Assembly (NCBI RefSeq): GCF_002727065.1
Contig: NZ_PDVP01000002.1
Span: forward strand, 1-64,000
DNA length: 64,000 nt
Direction: 5' to 3'
From: Zhengella mangrovi
GTDB lineage: Bacteria; Pseudomonadota; Alphaproteobacteria; Rhizobiales; Rhizobiaceae
Shown: piece after piece, positions 9,589 through 19,469 of the stretch
Position numbering within the stretch: position 1 is the stretch's first letter
How the letters are laid out: every line of letters starts with the position of its first letter
Position numbers and translations under genes: made by a program
The notes under the pieces: model-generated
What the model was told of the DNA's origin: nothing
Seen by the model: the letters and a program-made list of their open reading frames with translations, nothing else
Databases searched by the model: none

Positions 9589-10809
9589 ATGGCACTGCTC
9601 CCGGTCGAAGACGCCCTCGCCCGCCTGCTGGACAGCGCCGGCACGCTCGGAACCGAAGAGGTTCACATCGCCGACGCGGCCGGCCGTGTCCTGGCCGAAG
9701 ACCTTCGTGCGCTTCGAACCCAGCCGCCCTTTCCGGCCTCGGCGATGGACGGTTACGCGGTCCGCGCGGCCGATATCGCCACGGTGCCGGCGGAATTGCG
9801 GGTCATCGGCGAATCGGCTGCGGGCCACCGCTTTTCCGGCAAGGTCGGCGCGGGCGAATGCGTGCGCATCTTTACCGGCGCTCCCGTACCACCCGGCGCT
9901 GACACGGTGCTCATCCAGGAAGATGCCACGGTCCTCGGCGACGGGCTCATCCGGGCCAACGAGACGGAAGCGGAAGGGCGCCACGTCCGGCGCGAAGGTC
10001 TCGATTTCGCGCTCGGCGCGGTAATCCTTCCGGCCGGGCGCCGCCTGGACCCGGCCGCGCTTTCACTGGCGGCCGCGGCCAACCATGTTCGCCTCAGCGT
10101 GGCCCGCCGGCCGCTGGTGGCGATCCTGGCCACCGGCGACGAACTGCTGCCGCCAGGATCTGAACCCGGGCCGGACCAGATCATCGCTTCCAATTCCTTC
10201 GGTGTCGCCGCGCTTGCCACGGCGGCCGGCGCCGCGGTGATCGACCTCGGCATTGCCCGGGACGATCACGGGCTGATCGAGGCGGAGATCAACCGGGCGC
10301 GTGCGGCCGGCGCCGATATCATCGTCACGCTCGGCGGCGCCTCGGTCGGCGATCACGACCTGGTCAGGGACGTGCTCGCGGGTGCCGGCATGGAACTGGA
10401 TTTCTGGAAGATCGCCATGCGGCCCGGAAAGCCGCTGATGGTCGGCCGGTTCGGAGAGACCCGCGTTCTCGGCCTTCCGGGCAACCCGGTGTCCAGCCTC
10501 GTCTGTGCGCATCTCTTCCTCAAGCCGCTCATCGCCGCCCTGTGCGGCACCCGGGACATCGCGGACATCCGCACCGCTGCGCTGGCATCGCCGATGGGGC
10601 CAAACGGCGACCGGCAGGATTACGTGCGGGCGAAATGCACCCCCGGCGACAACGAGGCGCTGACTGTGGCGCCGTTCGCGCGCCAGGATTCCTCGATGCT
10701 CAGCACGCTGGCCGACGCCAATTGCCTGGTGATCCGGCGCCCCGGCGCACCGGCGGCCGAGGCCGGAGAGACGGTTTCCTGCCTCATGCTGCGCCAGCCC
10801 GGCGATTGA
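9589..10809 (+). CDS. moeA: Molybdopterin molybdenumtransferase MoeA
   Basis: Inserts molybdate into adenylylated molybdopterin in the cytoplasm. It has 406 residues with the usual four-domain layout. Signatures: SAMDGYAVR near residue 48, GDELLPPG in the MoCF-like domain III, TLGGASVGDHD, MRPGKP and GLPGNPVS. It starts 4 bases after moaC, so the trpD-to-moeA genes form a tight run. lexA follows after a promoter region that carries its own operator. Confidence 0.96.
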   Translation: MALLPVEDALARLLDSAGTLGTEEVHIADAAGRVLAEDLRALRTQPPFPASAMDGYAVRAADIATVPAELRVIGESAAGHRFSGKVGAGECVRIFTGAPVPPGADTVLIQEDATVLGDGLIRANETEAEGRHVRREGLDFALGAVILPAGRRLDPAALSLAAAANHVRLSVARRPLVAILATGDELLPPGSEPGPDQIIASNSFGVAALATAAGAAVIDLGIARDDHGLIEAEINRARAAGADIIVTLGGASVGDHDLVRDVLAGAGMELDFWKIAMRPGKPLMVGRFGETRVLGLPGNPVSSLVCAHLFLKPLIAALCGTRDIADIRTAALASPMGPNGDRQDYVRAKCTPGDNEALTVAPFARQDSSMLSTLADANCLVIRRPGAPAAEAGETVSCLMLRQPGD

Positions 10810-10838
10810 CAACGGGCCGTTTCAACCTGCCACTTGCG

Positions 10839-10853
10839 GAACAGGACGGGAAC
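10839..10853 (-). promoter_or_regulatory. LexA (SOS) box, alphaproteobacterial type
   Basis: GAAC-N7-GAAC on the plus strand is exactly GTTC-N7-GTTC on the minus strand, the direct-repeat LexA operator established for Alphaproteobacteria. It sits 47 bases upstream of the lexA GTG start, where autorepression is expected. A second, imperfect copy (GTTC-N7-GTAT, 10864-10878) lies on the plus strand between it and the gene. Confidence 0.82.
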
Positions 10854-10899
10854 AGATATGTTTGTTCCGGTTTTGTATTCCGACTCGCCGGAGGTTCCC

Positions 10900-11607
10900 G
10901 TGCTCACCCGCAAACAGCATGAACTGCTTCTCTTCATCCATGAACGGCTGAAGGAGACCGGCATCCCCCCCTCCTTCGACGAAATGAAGGATGCGCTCGA
11001 CCTGGCCTCGAAATCGGGCATTCACCGCCTGATCACGGCGCTGGAAGAGCGCGGCTTCATCCGGCGCCTGCCAAACAGGGCGCGGGCGCTGGAAGTGATC
11101 AAGCTTCCCGAATCCATGGCCAATGCACCGCAGGCACGTAAGTTCTCGCCCAGCGTGATCGAGGGTGGCCGGATGGCCGCCAGCGCCCCGGCAAGGCCGG
11201 CCGACATGCCCGACGAGGCCAGCCAGGCCATCGGCATTCCCGTCATGGGACGGATTGCCGCCGGTGTTCCCATTGATGCCATCCAGCATCAGACCCACAT
11301 GATTTCCGTTCCGCCGGACATGCTTGGCGGCGGCGAGCACTACGCTCTGGAGGTTCGCGGCGACTCGATGATCGAAGCCGGGATCTTCGACGGCGACACG
11401 GTGATCATCCGCAACGGCCAGACCGCCAACCCGGGCGATATCGTCGTCGCGCTGGTCGACGAGGAGGAAGCGACGCTGAAGCGGTTTCGCCGCAAGGGCG
11501 GATCGATTGCCCTCGAAGCTGCCAACCCGGCCTTTGAAACCCGGATCTTTCCGCCGCATCGCGTCAAGGTGCAGGGGCGGCTAGTCGGCCTGATCCGCCG
11601 CTACTGA
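10900..11607 (+). CDS. lexA: LexA repressor
   Basis: SOS-response repressor and self-cleaving protease, 235 residues. The N-terminal winged helix (residues 1-65) contains [16 protein letters not shown]. The peptidase half has the Ala121-Gly122 scissile bond, nucleophile Ser156 in VRGDSM and general-base Lys194. The GTG at 10900 is the right start: it gives [10 protein letters not shown], the family's N-terminus, with GGAGG 5 bases upstream. It is likely autoregulated through the GTTC-N7-GTTC box upstream. Cleavage is triggered by RecA filaments in characterised relatives. Confidence 0.96.
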   Translation: MLTRKQHELLLFIHERLKETGIPPSFDEMKDALDLASKSGIHRLITALEERGFIRRLPNRARALEVIKLPESMANAPQARKFSPSVIEGGRMAASAPARPADMPDEASQAIGIPVMGRIAAGVPIDAIQHQTHMISVPPDMLGGGEHYALEVRGDSMIEAGIFDGDTVIIRNGQTANPGDIVVALVDEEEATLKRFRRKGGSIALEAANPAFETRIFPPHRVKVQGRLVGLIRRY

Positions 11608-11890
11608 CGCGCCGCCGGCACTTGCCGGGTGGCGGAGGTCGCGCATCATCGGGTTCGCCTTGTGATGCAGGATCAGCTACGACGCTCCGTCACAGGTCCG
11701 AGGCCCGTGCTACCGGCTGGATAGGCAGGCCGTGGCCGTCGCGCCGACACTTGCCGGGTGGCGGAGGTTGAAGCACGGCAGGACGCGCATCATCGGGTTC
11801 GCCTTGTGATGCGGGATCAGCCACAGCGCCGCGTCAGAGGGCCGGAAGCGGTGCAACGGGTTGGATAGCCAGGCCGTGGCCTTTGCGCCC
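11608..11890. repeat. Imperfect tandem repeat (two copies of about 135-150 bp) in the lexA-FTR1 gap
   Basis: This 310-bp gap holds no convincing gene but contains the same unit twice, about 11608-11743 and 11741-11890. Both copies carry an identical CACTTGCCGGGTGGCGGAGG block (11619 and 11748) and then an identical block that begins GCGCATCATCGGGTTCGCC (11641 and 11785). Both end in AGGCCGTGGCC followed by GCGCC. The second copy has an extra 16 bases or so after the first block. On the minus strand the repeat reads as a short open stretch (HKANPMMR..LRHPAS), so it may be a decayed or repeat-derived coding fragment. Confidence 0.7.
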
Positions 11891-11917
11891 TGCCCTCGCT
11901 TGTCCTGCAGTCCCGCC

Positions 11918-12733
11918 CTATTCCGCCGCGCCGGCCTTTTCCGACGACCGGCTGCCCGGCTTTCGCGCGAGGGCAAAGACCGCACCGACGGCAGCCAGGA
12001 CGATGATGAGGAATTGCGGCAGGAGTGCTTCCCAGGTCGGGTTGAGACCGGCGTCGACCAGCGCACCCGGAACGGCAATCTCATCATAGGCCACCATTTG
12101 CAGTTCCTGGAACTCCTGCACCGCGCCGCCGATGAATTTCAGCCCCATGACGAAGAGGAAAGCCGAGGTCGCGAGGAAGATGAAGCGCAGCGGCAGGCGG
12201 GCGGCGAAGGCGTTGACGGCCACCCAGACGACGGCCAGGGCGGCTGTCGCGGCGGCGATGCCGGCCCAGAAGCCGAGATGCCAGCCACCCGACGACGCGG
12301 CGCTGGCGTGCAGGAAGAGAATGGTCTCGGCACCCTCGCGGAAGACGGCGAGGAAGGCAATCATGGCCAGCGACGCGGTTGTCCCTGCGCTGACGGCGCG
12401 ATCGGCGACACCGCGCAGGGCCGCCTGCCAGGCGCGCGGATCCTGCTTCAGGAACAGCCAGCCGGACATGTAGAACATCAGGCCCGCCGCGAAGACCATG
12501 ACCACGGCTTCCAGGCGGTCGTCATGGGCGCCGCCCAGGAAAATCTCGAAGACGACGGCCCCGGCGATGCTCGCCAGCAGGGCGAGACCGGCGCCGCCAT
12601 AGAGAACCTGGGCCTTGTGGCCGATCCCAGCGCGGTGCAGGAAGGCGGCAAGGGCCGAGATGACGAGAAGGGCCTCGAGACCCTCGCGAAAAAGGATGAG
12701 CGCGGATTCCAGTGCAGCGGAATACATCGGCAT
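11918..12733 (-). CDS. FTR1-family iron permease
   Basis: Polytopic inner-membrane protein of 271 residues with about seven hydrophobic segments. Two REXXE-type iron motifs are visible, REGLE at 16-20 and REGAE at 132-136, which define the FTR1/EfeU/FtrC family of Fe(II)/Fe(III) transporters. The tail is short and charged. It is 67 bp downstream of comEC on the same strand, with AAGGA 9 bases before its ATG. The periplasmic partners usually encoded with it (EfeO/EfeB, or FtrA/FtrB/FtrD) are absent here, so it is an orphan permease. I see no clear Fur- or Irr-type site nearby. Confidence 0.92.
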   Translation of the reverse strand: MPMYSAALESALILFREGLEALLVISALAAFLHRAGIGHKAQVLYGGAGLALLASIAGAVVFEIFLGGAHDDRLEAVVMVFAAGLMFYMSGWLFLKQDPRAWQAALRGVADRAVSAGTTASLAMIAFLAVFREGAETILFLHASAASSGGWHLGFWAGIAAATAALAVVWVAVNAFAARLPLRFIFLATSAFLFVMGLKFIGGAVQEFQELQMVAYDEIAVPGALVDAGLNPTWEALLPQFLIIVLAAVGAVFALARKPGSRSSEKAGAAE

Positions 12734-12800
12734 GGTTCAAATTCCTTGTGATGTTCCTTCTGCCGCGACCCAAGCCCGAGATGCGGCACCATTGCAAGCT

Positions 12801-15245
12801 TCAATGGTCCAGTTTGTAACGTTTCCAGACTGGAGCCTGCCCTTGCGTCTTGCGCGCCGGCTTGCCCTTCACCCGCTTTGTCGGTGACCGCGTTTTCAGT
12901 CCCCGCGCCGCCCGGGACCAGGTCCGGTACTGGTGCCATGGCCGATAGGGTTTCGATACGGCATGGCGCAGGATCACGTCCGTCGCACCCGGCGACGGCA
13001 ACCGGAAGGATGCGGCACCCCGTATGGCGAGATCGCGCAGGGTAAGGAGGCGGGTCGGCGACGCTTCCGGGCAGGCCGGACGGTCGGTAGCACGCCGGTA
13101 GACGACCAGGGCCGCCCGACCACACGCCCTTTCCGCGATGGCGCGGTCGTCCGTCTGGACGATCATGGTGTCCGCAGTCCGGATGAAACAGGATCGGCGC
13201 GTACAGGCGAAACGGCCTGCACCGGCATCGTCGAGGCGAGCGAGCGCCCGCAGAAACGTTTTTGCCGGGACGGTGGCGGCCCTGGTGATTTCCTGCGTTC
13301 CGGCCGCCCTGCCCCAGTTCTCCTTCAAAAATCCTGAGATGCGCTTCCTGTTGAAAGCCAGCGCGCCGCTTTCCGTGCGCACCGCGATGGTCTTTCCATC
13401 CTCGGAGATCCATCCGTCCGGGAGATCACCGGCCCGCAGCAGGACAAGGGCGGCGACGGCCAGCGGCACGGACAGCAGGCGCAGCCGCGTGGTCAGGATC
13501 GTTGCGGCGGCCAGTCCCAGGCTCGCGAGGATCATCGCGGAGCGGGGAACCGTGCCTGTTTCGCCGTCGCCCGACCATGTCGCGATGCCATGGGCAATGG
13601 ACATCACGGCATGTACGCCCACACCCATCAGCCGGAATACGGGGCCGTCCAGGCCGAACGGGATCAACAGGTGGGCCACCAGCGCCGACGGCATGACCAG
13701 CAGCGAAACGACGGGCATGGCCAGGAGATTGGCCACCGTTCCGAGCGGCGCGAAGCGCTGGAAATGATAGGCGGCGTAGAGACCGGTGGCCGATCCGGCA
13801 ACAAGCGATGTGAACAACAGGCCGGATACGGCGCCGGCGAAGCGCCCCGCCATGCCGCCGGAGAGGCGATGGCGCCGGCCCCCGCGGGCCTGCTGCAGGG
13901 TATTGTAGGCGGCCACGAGCGCAGCGGTGGCTGCAAAGGACATCTGGAATCCCGGACCGGCGATTTCATGGGGTGACCAGCACAGGATCAACAGCGCGGC
14001 GATGGCAATGTTGCGCATGGTCAGGGCGGCGCGGTCAAGCGACAGGGCGAGCAGCATGACCGCCAGCATGACGTAGCTGCGCCGGGTCGCGATGGCGCCG
14101 CCGGAGACCAGCAGGTAGGCGGTCACGGCCAAAAGCGCGGCCCAGGCGGAAAACTTGCGGACCGGATGACGTGCCGAGAACACGGGGAAGACGGCGAACA
14201 GGGCGCGCAGCCCCCCGGCCATGGTGCCCGCAACGAGCGCCATGTGCAGCCCGGAGATGGACAGGATGTGAGCCAGTCCGCTAAGGCGGAGGTCCTCGGC
14301 CGCGGCCGGATCGATCTCGCCCTTGAAGCCGGTGACGAGGGCCGCGGCAATCACCCCTTCCTGTCCGCCGATCCGCTGCCGGATCCGTTCGGCAAGTGCA
14401 TGGCGCAGCCGTTCGACACGTTCCGCCAGCCCGATGCCCTCCCCGGCGGTTTGGATGCGTGGCGTGCCAAGCACGAAACCGGTGGCGCCGTAGCCGTCGA
14501 AGTAGCTCTCGAAACTGTAATCGTAGCCGCCCGGGCGCACCGGGCCCGGCGGCGGCAGGAGGCGGACCCTTCCGCTGAAACGATCCCCGGCACGGGCGGT
14601 TGCCACGCGCGCCGGTGCCGTGATCCGGACAGTCGCCGGCAGATGCGAGAGTCGGGGCCGGGCAGAGCCGGTCGTGGCGATGACGAGACGGACACGCCCG
14701 CTCGCCAGCGGTTCCGCCTCGACGATCCGGCCGGCCAGACGCGTCGAGACCGCACTGCCGGCGATTTCGGCCGGCCCGCGCAGGACTTCCAGTTTCGCGA
14801 CCGTCATGCCCCCGATCGTCAGCGCCATCCCGGCCAGGACCAGCCGCAATGCGTCGCGCGCGCTCGCGAGCCGGTACAGGACGGCCATGGCTGCCAGACC
14901 GGCCAGGAGCGCCGACAGGTCCGGTTCGAAAGAAAGGGCATAGTAGGCGGCAGCTCCGCTGCCCGACAGGAGCGGCATGAGGAGGAAGAGAACTCCTCGC
15001 TCGCGTTCCTGCTCTAGGGCGCGCAGAACGGCAGCCGGAAAGGACGTCCCAGCGATGCGCACGGACCGGCGCCGAGGCGCCAGGCCGGGTTTCGATGCGG
15101 GGACGAGATCGCGGGCCGTTTCGGCGGCAGGAAGATCGGGGGATGGCGGGGCAACCGGCGGCAGACCGGGCGCGAACATCGACCGCTCGTCACGCACTCC
15201 GCTTTTCTCGTCGACGCCCAAACGCCCCAGCCTTCCGGCCAGCAC
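12801..15245 (-). CDS. comEC: ComEC/Rec2-family DNA-uptake channel protein
   Basis: Large inner-membrane protein homologous to the channel that passes single-stranded DNA into the cell during transformation. It has an N-terminal soluble DUF4131-like/OB region (to about residue 270), then the multi-pass Competence domain with the signature LSISGLHM. The C-terminal region shows no HxHxDH metallo-beta-lactamase motif and ends in a basic tail. The longest reading starts at a GTG at 15245; an ATG at 15179 (792 residues) is an equally plausible start. It is divergent from gltX. In Rhizobiales such genes are widespread, but natural transformation is rarely shown. Confidence 0.9.
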   Translation of the reverse strand: MLAGRLGRLGVDEKSGVRDERSMFAPGLPPVAPPSPDLPAAETARDLVPASKPGLAPRRRSVRIAGTSFPAAVLRALEQERERGVLFLLMPLLSGSGAAAYYALSFEPDLSALLAGLAAMAVLYRLASARDALRLVLAGMALTIGGMTVAKLEVLRGPAEIAGSAVSTRLAGRIVEAEPLASGRVRLVIATTGSARPRLSHLPATVRITAPARVATARAGDRFSGRVRLLPPPGPVRPGGYDYSFESYFDGYGATGFVLGTPRIQTAGEGIGLAERVERLRHALAERIRQRIGGQEGVIAAALVTGFKGEIDPAAAEDLRLSGLAHILSISGLHMALVAGTMAGGLRALFAVFPVFSARHPVRKFSAWAALLAVTAYLLVSGGAIATRRSYVMLAVMLLALSLDRAALTMRNIAIAALLILCWSPHEIAGPGFQMSFAATAALVAAYNTLQQARGGRRHRLSGGMAGRFAGAVSGLLFTSLVAGSATGLYAAYHFQRFAPLGTVANLLAMPVVSLLVMPSALVAHLLIPFGLDGPVFRLMGVGVHAVMSIAHGIATWSGDGETGTVPRSAMILASLGLAAATILTTRLRLLSVPLAVAALVLLRAGDLPDGWISEDGKTIAVRTESGALAFNRKRISGFLKENWGRAAGTQEITRAATVPAKTFLRALARLDDAGAGRFACTRRSCFIRTADTMIVQTDDRAIAERACGRAALVVYRRATDRPACPEASPTRLLTLRDLAIRGAASFRLPSPGATDVILRHAVSKPYRPWHQYRTWSRAARGLKTRSPTKRVKGKPARKTQGQAPVWKRYKLDH

Positions 15246-15343
15246 TTGCGCCCCACGGCCTCTATGCTACATGGAGCGCACGATTTTGCCAGCCCGCCTG
15301 TTTCATCACCGGGCCCATTTCCAGACCAACGGACCGGCTTGCC

Positions 15344-16765
15344 ATGACCACACCCGTCATTACCCGCTTTGCGCCCTCGCCCACCGGCTACCTGCATATC
15401 GGCGGCGCCAGAACCGCCCTGTTCAACTGGCTCTATGCCCGCCACACCGGCGGGAAGATGCTGCTTCGCATCGAGGACACCGACCGGGAGCGGTCCACGG
15501 ACGCGGCCACGGCCGCCATTCTCGAGGGGCTGGAATGGCTCGGTCTCAAGTGGGACGGCGTGCCGATCTCCCAGTTCGAGCGTGCCGGCCGCCATGCCGA
15601 GGTCGCCCATGACCTGGTGGCCGCCGGCAAGGCCTACTACTGCTACAGCTCGCAGGAAGAACTGGCGGCGATGCGCGAGAAGGCGCGCGAGGAAAAGCGG
15701 CCGCCGCGCTACGACGGCACCTGGCGTGACCGTGATCCCTCCGAGGCGCCGGCGGGCATCAAGCCGGTCGTCCGCATCAAGGCGCCGCTCGAAGGGGAAA
15801 CGCTGGTCGCCGACAAGGTGCAGGGCGATGTCCGGTTTCCGAACAAGGATCTCGACGACTTCATCATCCTGCGTTCCGACGGCACGCCCACCTACATGCT
15901 GGCGGTCGTGGTGGACGATCACGACATGGGCGTCACGCATATCATCCGCGGCGACGATCACCTGACGAACGCGGCGCGCCAGACCATGATCTACGAGGCC
16001 ATGGGCTGGGACGTGCCGGTGATGGCGCATATCCCGCTCATTCACGGCCCGGATGGCGCCAAGCTCTCGAAGCGTCACGGAGCGCTTGGCGTGGAAGCCT
16101 ACCGCGAGATGGGCTACCTGCCCTCGGCATTGCGCAACTATCTCGTGCGGCTCGGCTGGAGCCATGGCGACGACGAGGTGATGAGCCTGGACGACATGAT
16201 CGCCTGGTTCGAGATCGAGGACATCAACAAGGGCGCGGCCCGCTTCGATTTCAAGAAGCTGGAAGCGCTCAACGGCATCCACATGCGCAATGCCGGCGCT
16301 GACGAGCTGATGGCGGTCCTCATGGACACGCTGCCGCATCTCCCGGAAGGCCCCGCCCTGCTGGAGAAGCTGACGGACGAGCGCAAGGCACAGTTCCTCG
16401 CCGCCATGCCGGGGCTCAAGGAGCGGGCGCGAACCCTCAACGAACTGGTCGCGGGCGCGGCCTTCCTGTTCGACGAGCGCCCGCTCGCGCTCGACGAGAA
16501 GGCGTCCAGCCTCCTGGACGACGACGCCCGGGCCCTGCTGGGGGACATCCTGCCGGATCTGGCCGCGGTGACCGAGTGGTCGGCCGAGTCGACGGAGCGG
16601 GTCGTCCGCACGTTCGCGGAGGCCCGGGACCTCAAACTCGGCAAGGTGGCCCAGCCGCTGCGCGCGGCGCTGACCGGGCGCGCGACGTCGCCCGGCGTCT
16701 TCGATGTCCTGGCCGTGCTGGGACGCGAGGAGAGCCTGGCGAGAATCGGCGATCAAACCGCCTGA
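15344..16765 (+). CDS. gltX: Glutamyl-tRNA synthetase
   Basis: Class I aminoacyl-tRNA synthetase that charges tRNA-Glu, and in many alphaproteobacteria also tRNA-Gln as the first step of the amidotransferase route. It has 473 residues. The HIGH-type motif [15 protein letters not shown] lies at the N-terminus and the KMSKS-type motif KLSKRHG is central. The ATG at 15344 gives the canonical N-terminus. It is divergent from comEC and upstream of gltA, separated from it by 180 bp that contain two inverted repeats. Confidence 0.96.
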   Translation: MTTPVITRFAPSPTGYLHIGGARTALFNWLYARHTGGKMLLRIEDTDRERSTDAATAAILEGLEWLGLKWDGVPISQFERAGRHAEVAHDLVAAGKAYYCYSSQEELAAMREKAREEKRPPRYDGTWRDRDPSEAPAGIKPVVRIKAPLEGETLVADKVQGDVRFPNKDLDDFIILRSDGTPTYMLAVVVDDHDMGVTHIIRGDDHLTNAARQTMIYEAMGWDVPVMAHIPLIHGPDGAKLSKRHGALGVEAYREMGYLPSALRNYLVRLGWSHGDDEVMSLDDMIAWFEIEDINKGAARFDFKKLEALNGIHMRNAGADELMAVLMDTLPHLPEGPALLEKLTDERKAQFLAAMPGLKERARTLNELVAGAAFLFDERPLALDEKASSLLDDDARALLGDILPDLAAVTEWSAESTERVVRTFAEARDLKLGKVAQPLRAALTGRATSPGVFDVLAVLGREESLARIGDQTA

Positions 16766-16869
16766 AACACCGCCATGCCTGACGTTGCGACAGGTTTTGG
16801 CACGACAAAAGGCCTACGCGGAACCGGGCTGAATACGGTGCCGGTACGCTTGGCAGGAGAGCTTAAATA

Positions 16870-16906
16870 GGCTAGCTACCTAGCCGATAATTTTGCATTG
16901 CAAAAT
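16870..16906. promoter_or_regulatory. Two adjacent inverted repeats in the gltA promoter region
   Basis: GGCTAG-CTAC-CTAGCC (16870-16885) is followed at once by ATTTTGCA-T-TGCAAAAT (16890-16906), a near-perfect 17-bp dyad, 40 bases upstream of the citrate synthase ATG. The second dyad contains TTTGCA/TGCAAA arms, similar in style to operators of short-chain-acyl/propionyl-CoA regulators, but I cannot assign a regulator. Confidence 0.45.
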
Positions 16907-16945
16907 CGAAACGTCTGACGTCATGCGTCACGAAAGGAGACCTGA

Positions 16946-18235
16946 ATGAACGAGAAAACCGCAAAACTCGAAGTCGGCGGCGAGGCCATCGATCTGCCGG
17001 TCCATTCAGGTACCATCGGACCGGACGTCATCGACATCACCGCGCTGTATGCCAAGACCGGAACGTTCACCTACGACCCGGGCTACACGTCGACGGGAAG
17101 CTGCGAATCCAAGATCACCTACATCGACGGCGACGCCGGCGTGCTGCTGCACCGCGGCTACCCGATCGAGCAGCTCGCCGAGCACGGCGACTTCATGGAA
17201 ACATGCTACCTGCTGCTCTACGGCGAACTGCCGACCAAGGCGCAGAACGAGGACTTCCACTACCGGATCACGCGCCACACCATGGTGCATGAGCAGATGA
17301 GCCGGTTCTTCTCCGGCTTCCGCCGCGACGCCCACCCGATGGCCATCATGTGCGGCGTGATCGGCGCCATGTCGGCCTTCTACCACGACTCCACCGACAT
17401 CTCCGATCCGCACCAGCGCATGGTCGCCTCGATGCGCATGATCGCCAAGATGCCGACGATCGCGGCGATGGCCTACAAGTATCACATCGGCCAGCCGTTC
17501 GTGTATCCGCGCAACGATCTGGATTACGCCTCCAACTTTCTGCACATGTGCTTCGCCGTGCCGTGCGAGGAGTACAAGATCGATCCGATTCTGGCCCGTG
17601 CCATGGACCGTATCTTCATCCTGCATGCCGACCACGAGCAGAATGCCTCGACGTCGACGGTTCGCCTGGCGGGTTCGTCCGGCGCCAACCCGTTCGCCTG
17701 CATCGCGGCGGGCATCGCCTGCCTGTGGGGTCCGGCGCATGGCGGTGCCAACGAGGCGGCGCTGAACATGCTGTCGGAGATCGGCTCGGTCGACCGCATT
17801 CCCGAGTTCATCAACCGCGCCAAGGACAAGAACGATCCGTTCCGCCTGATGGGCTTCGGTCACCGCGTCTACAAGAACTACGATCCGCGCGCCAAGATCA
17901 TGCAGAAGACCTGCCACGAGGTGCTGCAGACGCTCGGTATCAAGGACGATCCGCTGCTCGACGTGGCCATCGAACTGGAGCGGATCGCGCTGACCGACGA
18001 GTATTTCATCGAGAAGAAGCTCTACCCGAACATCGACTTCTATTCCGGCATCACGCTCAAGGCGCTCGGCTTCCCGACCAACATGTTCACCGTGCTGTTC
18101 GCCGTTGCCCGTACCGTCGGCTGGATCGCCCAGTGGAAGGAAATGATCGAGGATCCGCGCCAGAAGATCGGCCGTCCGCGCCAGCTCTATACCGGTGCGC
18201 CGCAGCGTGACTACGTCGCGGTGGAAAACCGCTGA
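16946..18235 (+). CDS. gltA: Citrate synthase
   Basis: Condenses acetyl-CoA with oxaloacetate at the entry to the citric acid cycle. The 429-residue length is that of the hexameric, NADH-sensitive type II enzymes of Gram-negative bacteria. Visible catalytic regions are [14 protein letters not shown] and [14 protein letters not shown], plus the extended N-terminal domain. AAAGGAG lies 7 bases before the ATG. It stands alone between gltX and a strong bidirectional terminator, and its promoter region carries two inverted repeats. Confidence 0.97.
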   Translation: MNEKTAKLEVGGEAIDLPVHSGTIGPDVIDITALYAKTGTFTYDPGYTSTGSCESKITYIDGDAGVLLHRGYPIEQLAEHGDFMETCYLLLYGELPTKAQNEDFHYRITRHTMVHEQMSRFFSGFRRDAHPMAIMCGVIGAMSAFYHDSTDISDPHQRMVASMRMIAKMPTIAAMAYKYHIGQPFVYPRNDLDYASNFLHMCFAVPCEEYKIDPILARAMDRIFILHADHEQNASTSTVRLAGSSGANPFACIAAGIACLWGPAHGGANEAALNMLSEIGSVDRIPEFINRAKDKNDPFRLMGFGHRVYKNYDPRAKIMQKTCHEVLQTLGIKDDPLLDVAIELERIALTDEYFIEKKLYPNIDFYSGITLKALGFPTNMFTVLFAVARTVGWIAQWKEMIEDPRQKIGRPRQLYTGAPQRDYVAVENR

Positions 18236-18262
18236 GCGGATTGGATCCGATCCTAGAAGACC

Positions 18263-18289
18263 AAAAAGGCGCCCACTCGGCGCCTTTTT
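18263..18289. terminator. Bidirectional rho-independent terminator between gltA and lpxB
   Basis: AAAAAGGCGCC-CACTC-GGCGCCTTTTT is a symmetric hairpin with A-run and T-run flanks, placed 28 bases after the gltA stop and 23 bases after the convergent lpxB stop. It should terminate transcription from both sides. Confidence 0.93.
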
Positions 18290-18311
18290 CATTCCGGGCC
18301 TATCGCTGACG

Positions 18312-19469
18312 TCATCCGTCCCGGAGCAGCCCGGCAACGGTTTCGGCCGCGATCTCGCCGGCGGGCCGCGTCGTGGTCATGACGTCGCGGATGGCGGCAA
18401 AGCCTTCCCGCTGGGCCTGGCGGAACGCCCCGTCCTTCATCAGCGCGGCGAGGTAGCGTGCCGCGTAGCCTGGACGCAGGCTGTAATCATAGAGTTCCGG
18501 GACCACCGGATAGCCGGCGATCAGGTTCGGCAGCGACGCCGACCAGGCCACGATCAGGTGGCGCAGCATACGCGCCAGCCAGTCGGTGCGGTAACATGAC
18601 ACCAGCGGAACGCCGGCCAGGGCCAGTTCCAGCGTGACCGTGCCGGAGGCCGCCAGCGCCGCATCCGCACGGGCAAACATGGCATGACGGGCCGCCTCTC
18701 CCACCGCGATCTCAGGCTTCCAGGGCCAGCCGGCGGTCAGGTCGCGCACCAGCGGCTCGACATGGGGAACCGTCGGCAGGAGCAGGTCCGGTGTCGATCC
18801 GATGCGCGAGAGTTCCTCGACGGTATCACGGTAGAAGGACAGCAGGCCGCTGACTTCCGACCGGCGGGAGCCGGGCAGAAGGCAGAGGACAGGGCTGCGC
18901 GGATCCCCGGCGCGCTCCAACTGCGCCTGCCAGACGCCTTCCAGACCGGGATCGCGGGCCAGGCGATGCCCGACATAGGTCGCCGGCGGGCCGTCCAGCC
19001 GCTTCAACGCCTCCGGCTCGAACGGCAGCAGGCACAGCACGTGATCGACATAGCCCGTCATGGCCTTCGCCCGGCCGGGCCGCCAGGCCCAGACGGACGG
19101 GCAGACATAATCCACGATCGGCAGTCCGGACATGCGCGCGCGCACCTTGCGTGCCACGCGATGGGTGAAGTCGGGGCTGTCGACGATGAGCAAGAGGTCG
19201 GGCCGGGCCTGGACGATTGCGTCGGCCGTCGTCGAAATGCGACGGATGAGCGATGGCAGCCGGGAAACGACCGCCGAAATGCCCATGAGCGCTATTTCGG
19301 AGGGATCGAAGAGGCTTGTGAGGCCTTCGGCCGCCAGATGCCCGCCTCCCACGCCGGTCAGGACGATGTCCCGCCCCGTCAGGCGGCGCAACGCGGCGAC
19401 GAGGTCGGCGGCGAGCAGATCACCGGACTCCTCGCCGGCAACCACGGCCAGGCGGATCGGCGCGCTCAC
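18312..19469 (-). CDS. lpxB: Lipid-A-disaccharide synthase
   Basis: Membrane-associated GT19 glycosyltransferase joining lipid X and UDP-diacylglucosamine to give the lipid A disaccharide. It has 385 residues. Signatures: AGEESGD near the N-terminus, IDSPDF, CPSVWAWRPGR and the C-terminal ASGTVTLELAL sugar-nucleotide region. It starts at a GTG that overlaps the lpxI stop by 4 bases (GTGA), so translation is probably coupled. It is the last gene of the long minus-strand envelope block. Confidence 0.96.
   Translation of the reverse strand: MSAPIRLAVVAGEESGDLLAADLVAALRRLTGRDIVLTGVGGGHLAAEGLTSLFDPSEIALMGISAVVSRLPSLIRRISTTADAIVQARPDLLLIVDSPDFTHRVARKVRARMSGLPIVDYVCPSVWAWRPGRAKAMTGYVDHVLCLLPFEPEALKRLDGPPATYVGHRLARDPGLEGVWQAQLERAGDPRSPVLCLLPGSRRSEVSGLLSFYRDTVEELSRIGSTPDLLLPTVPHVEPLVRDLTAGWPWKPEIAVGEAARHAMFARADAALAASGTVTLELALAGVPLVSCYRTDWLARMLRHLIVAWSASLPNLIAGYPVVPELYDYSLRPGYAARYLAALMKDGAFRQAQREGFAAIRDVMTTTRPAGEIAAETVAGLLRDG

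Noticed and set aside
11710-12087. 125-residue minus-strand frame across the repeat and the FTR1 end
   Set aside because: It overlaps the FTR1 gene in another frame and derives from the repeat; no domain or start signal supports it.
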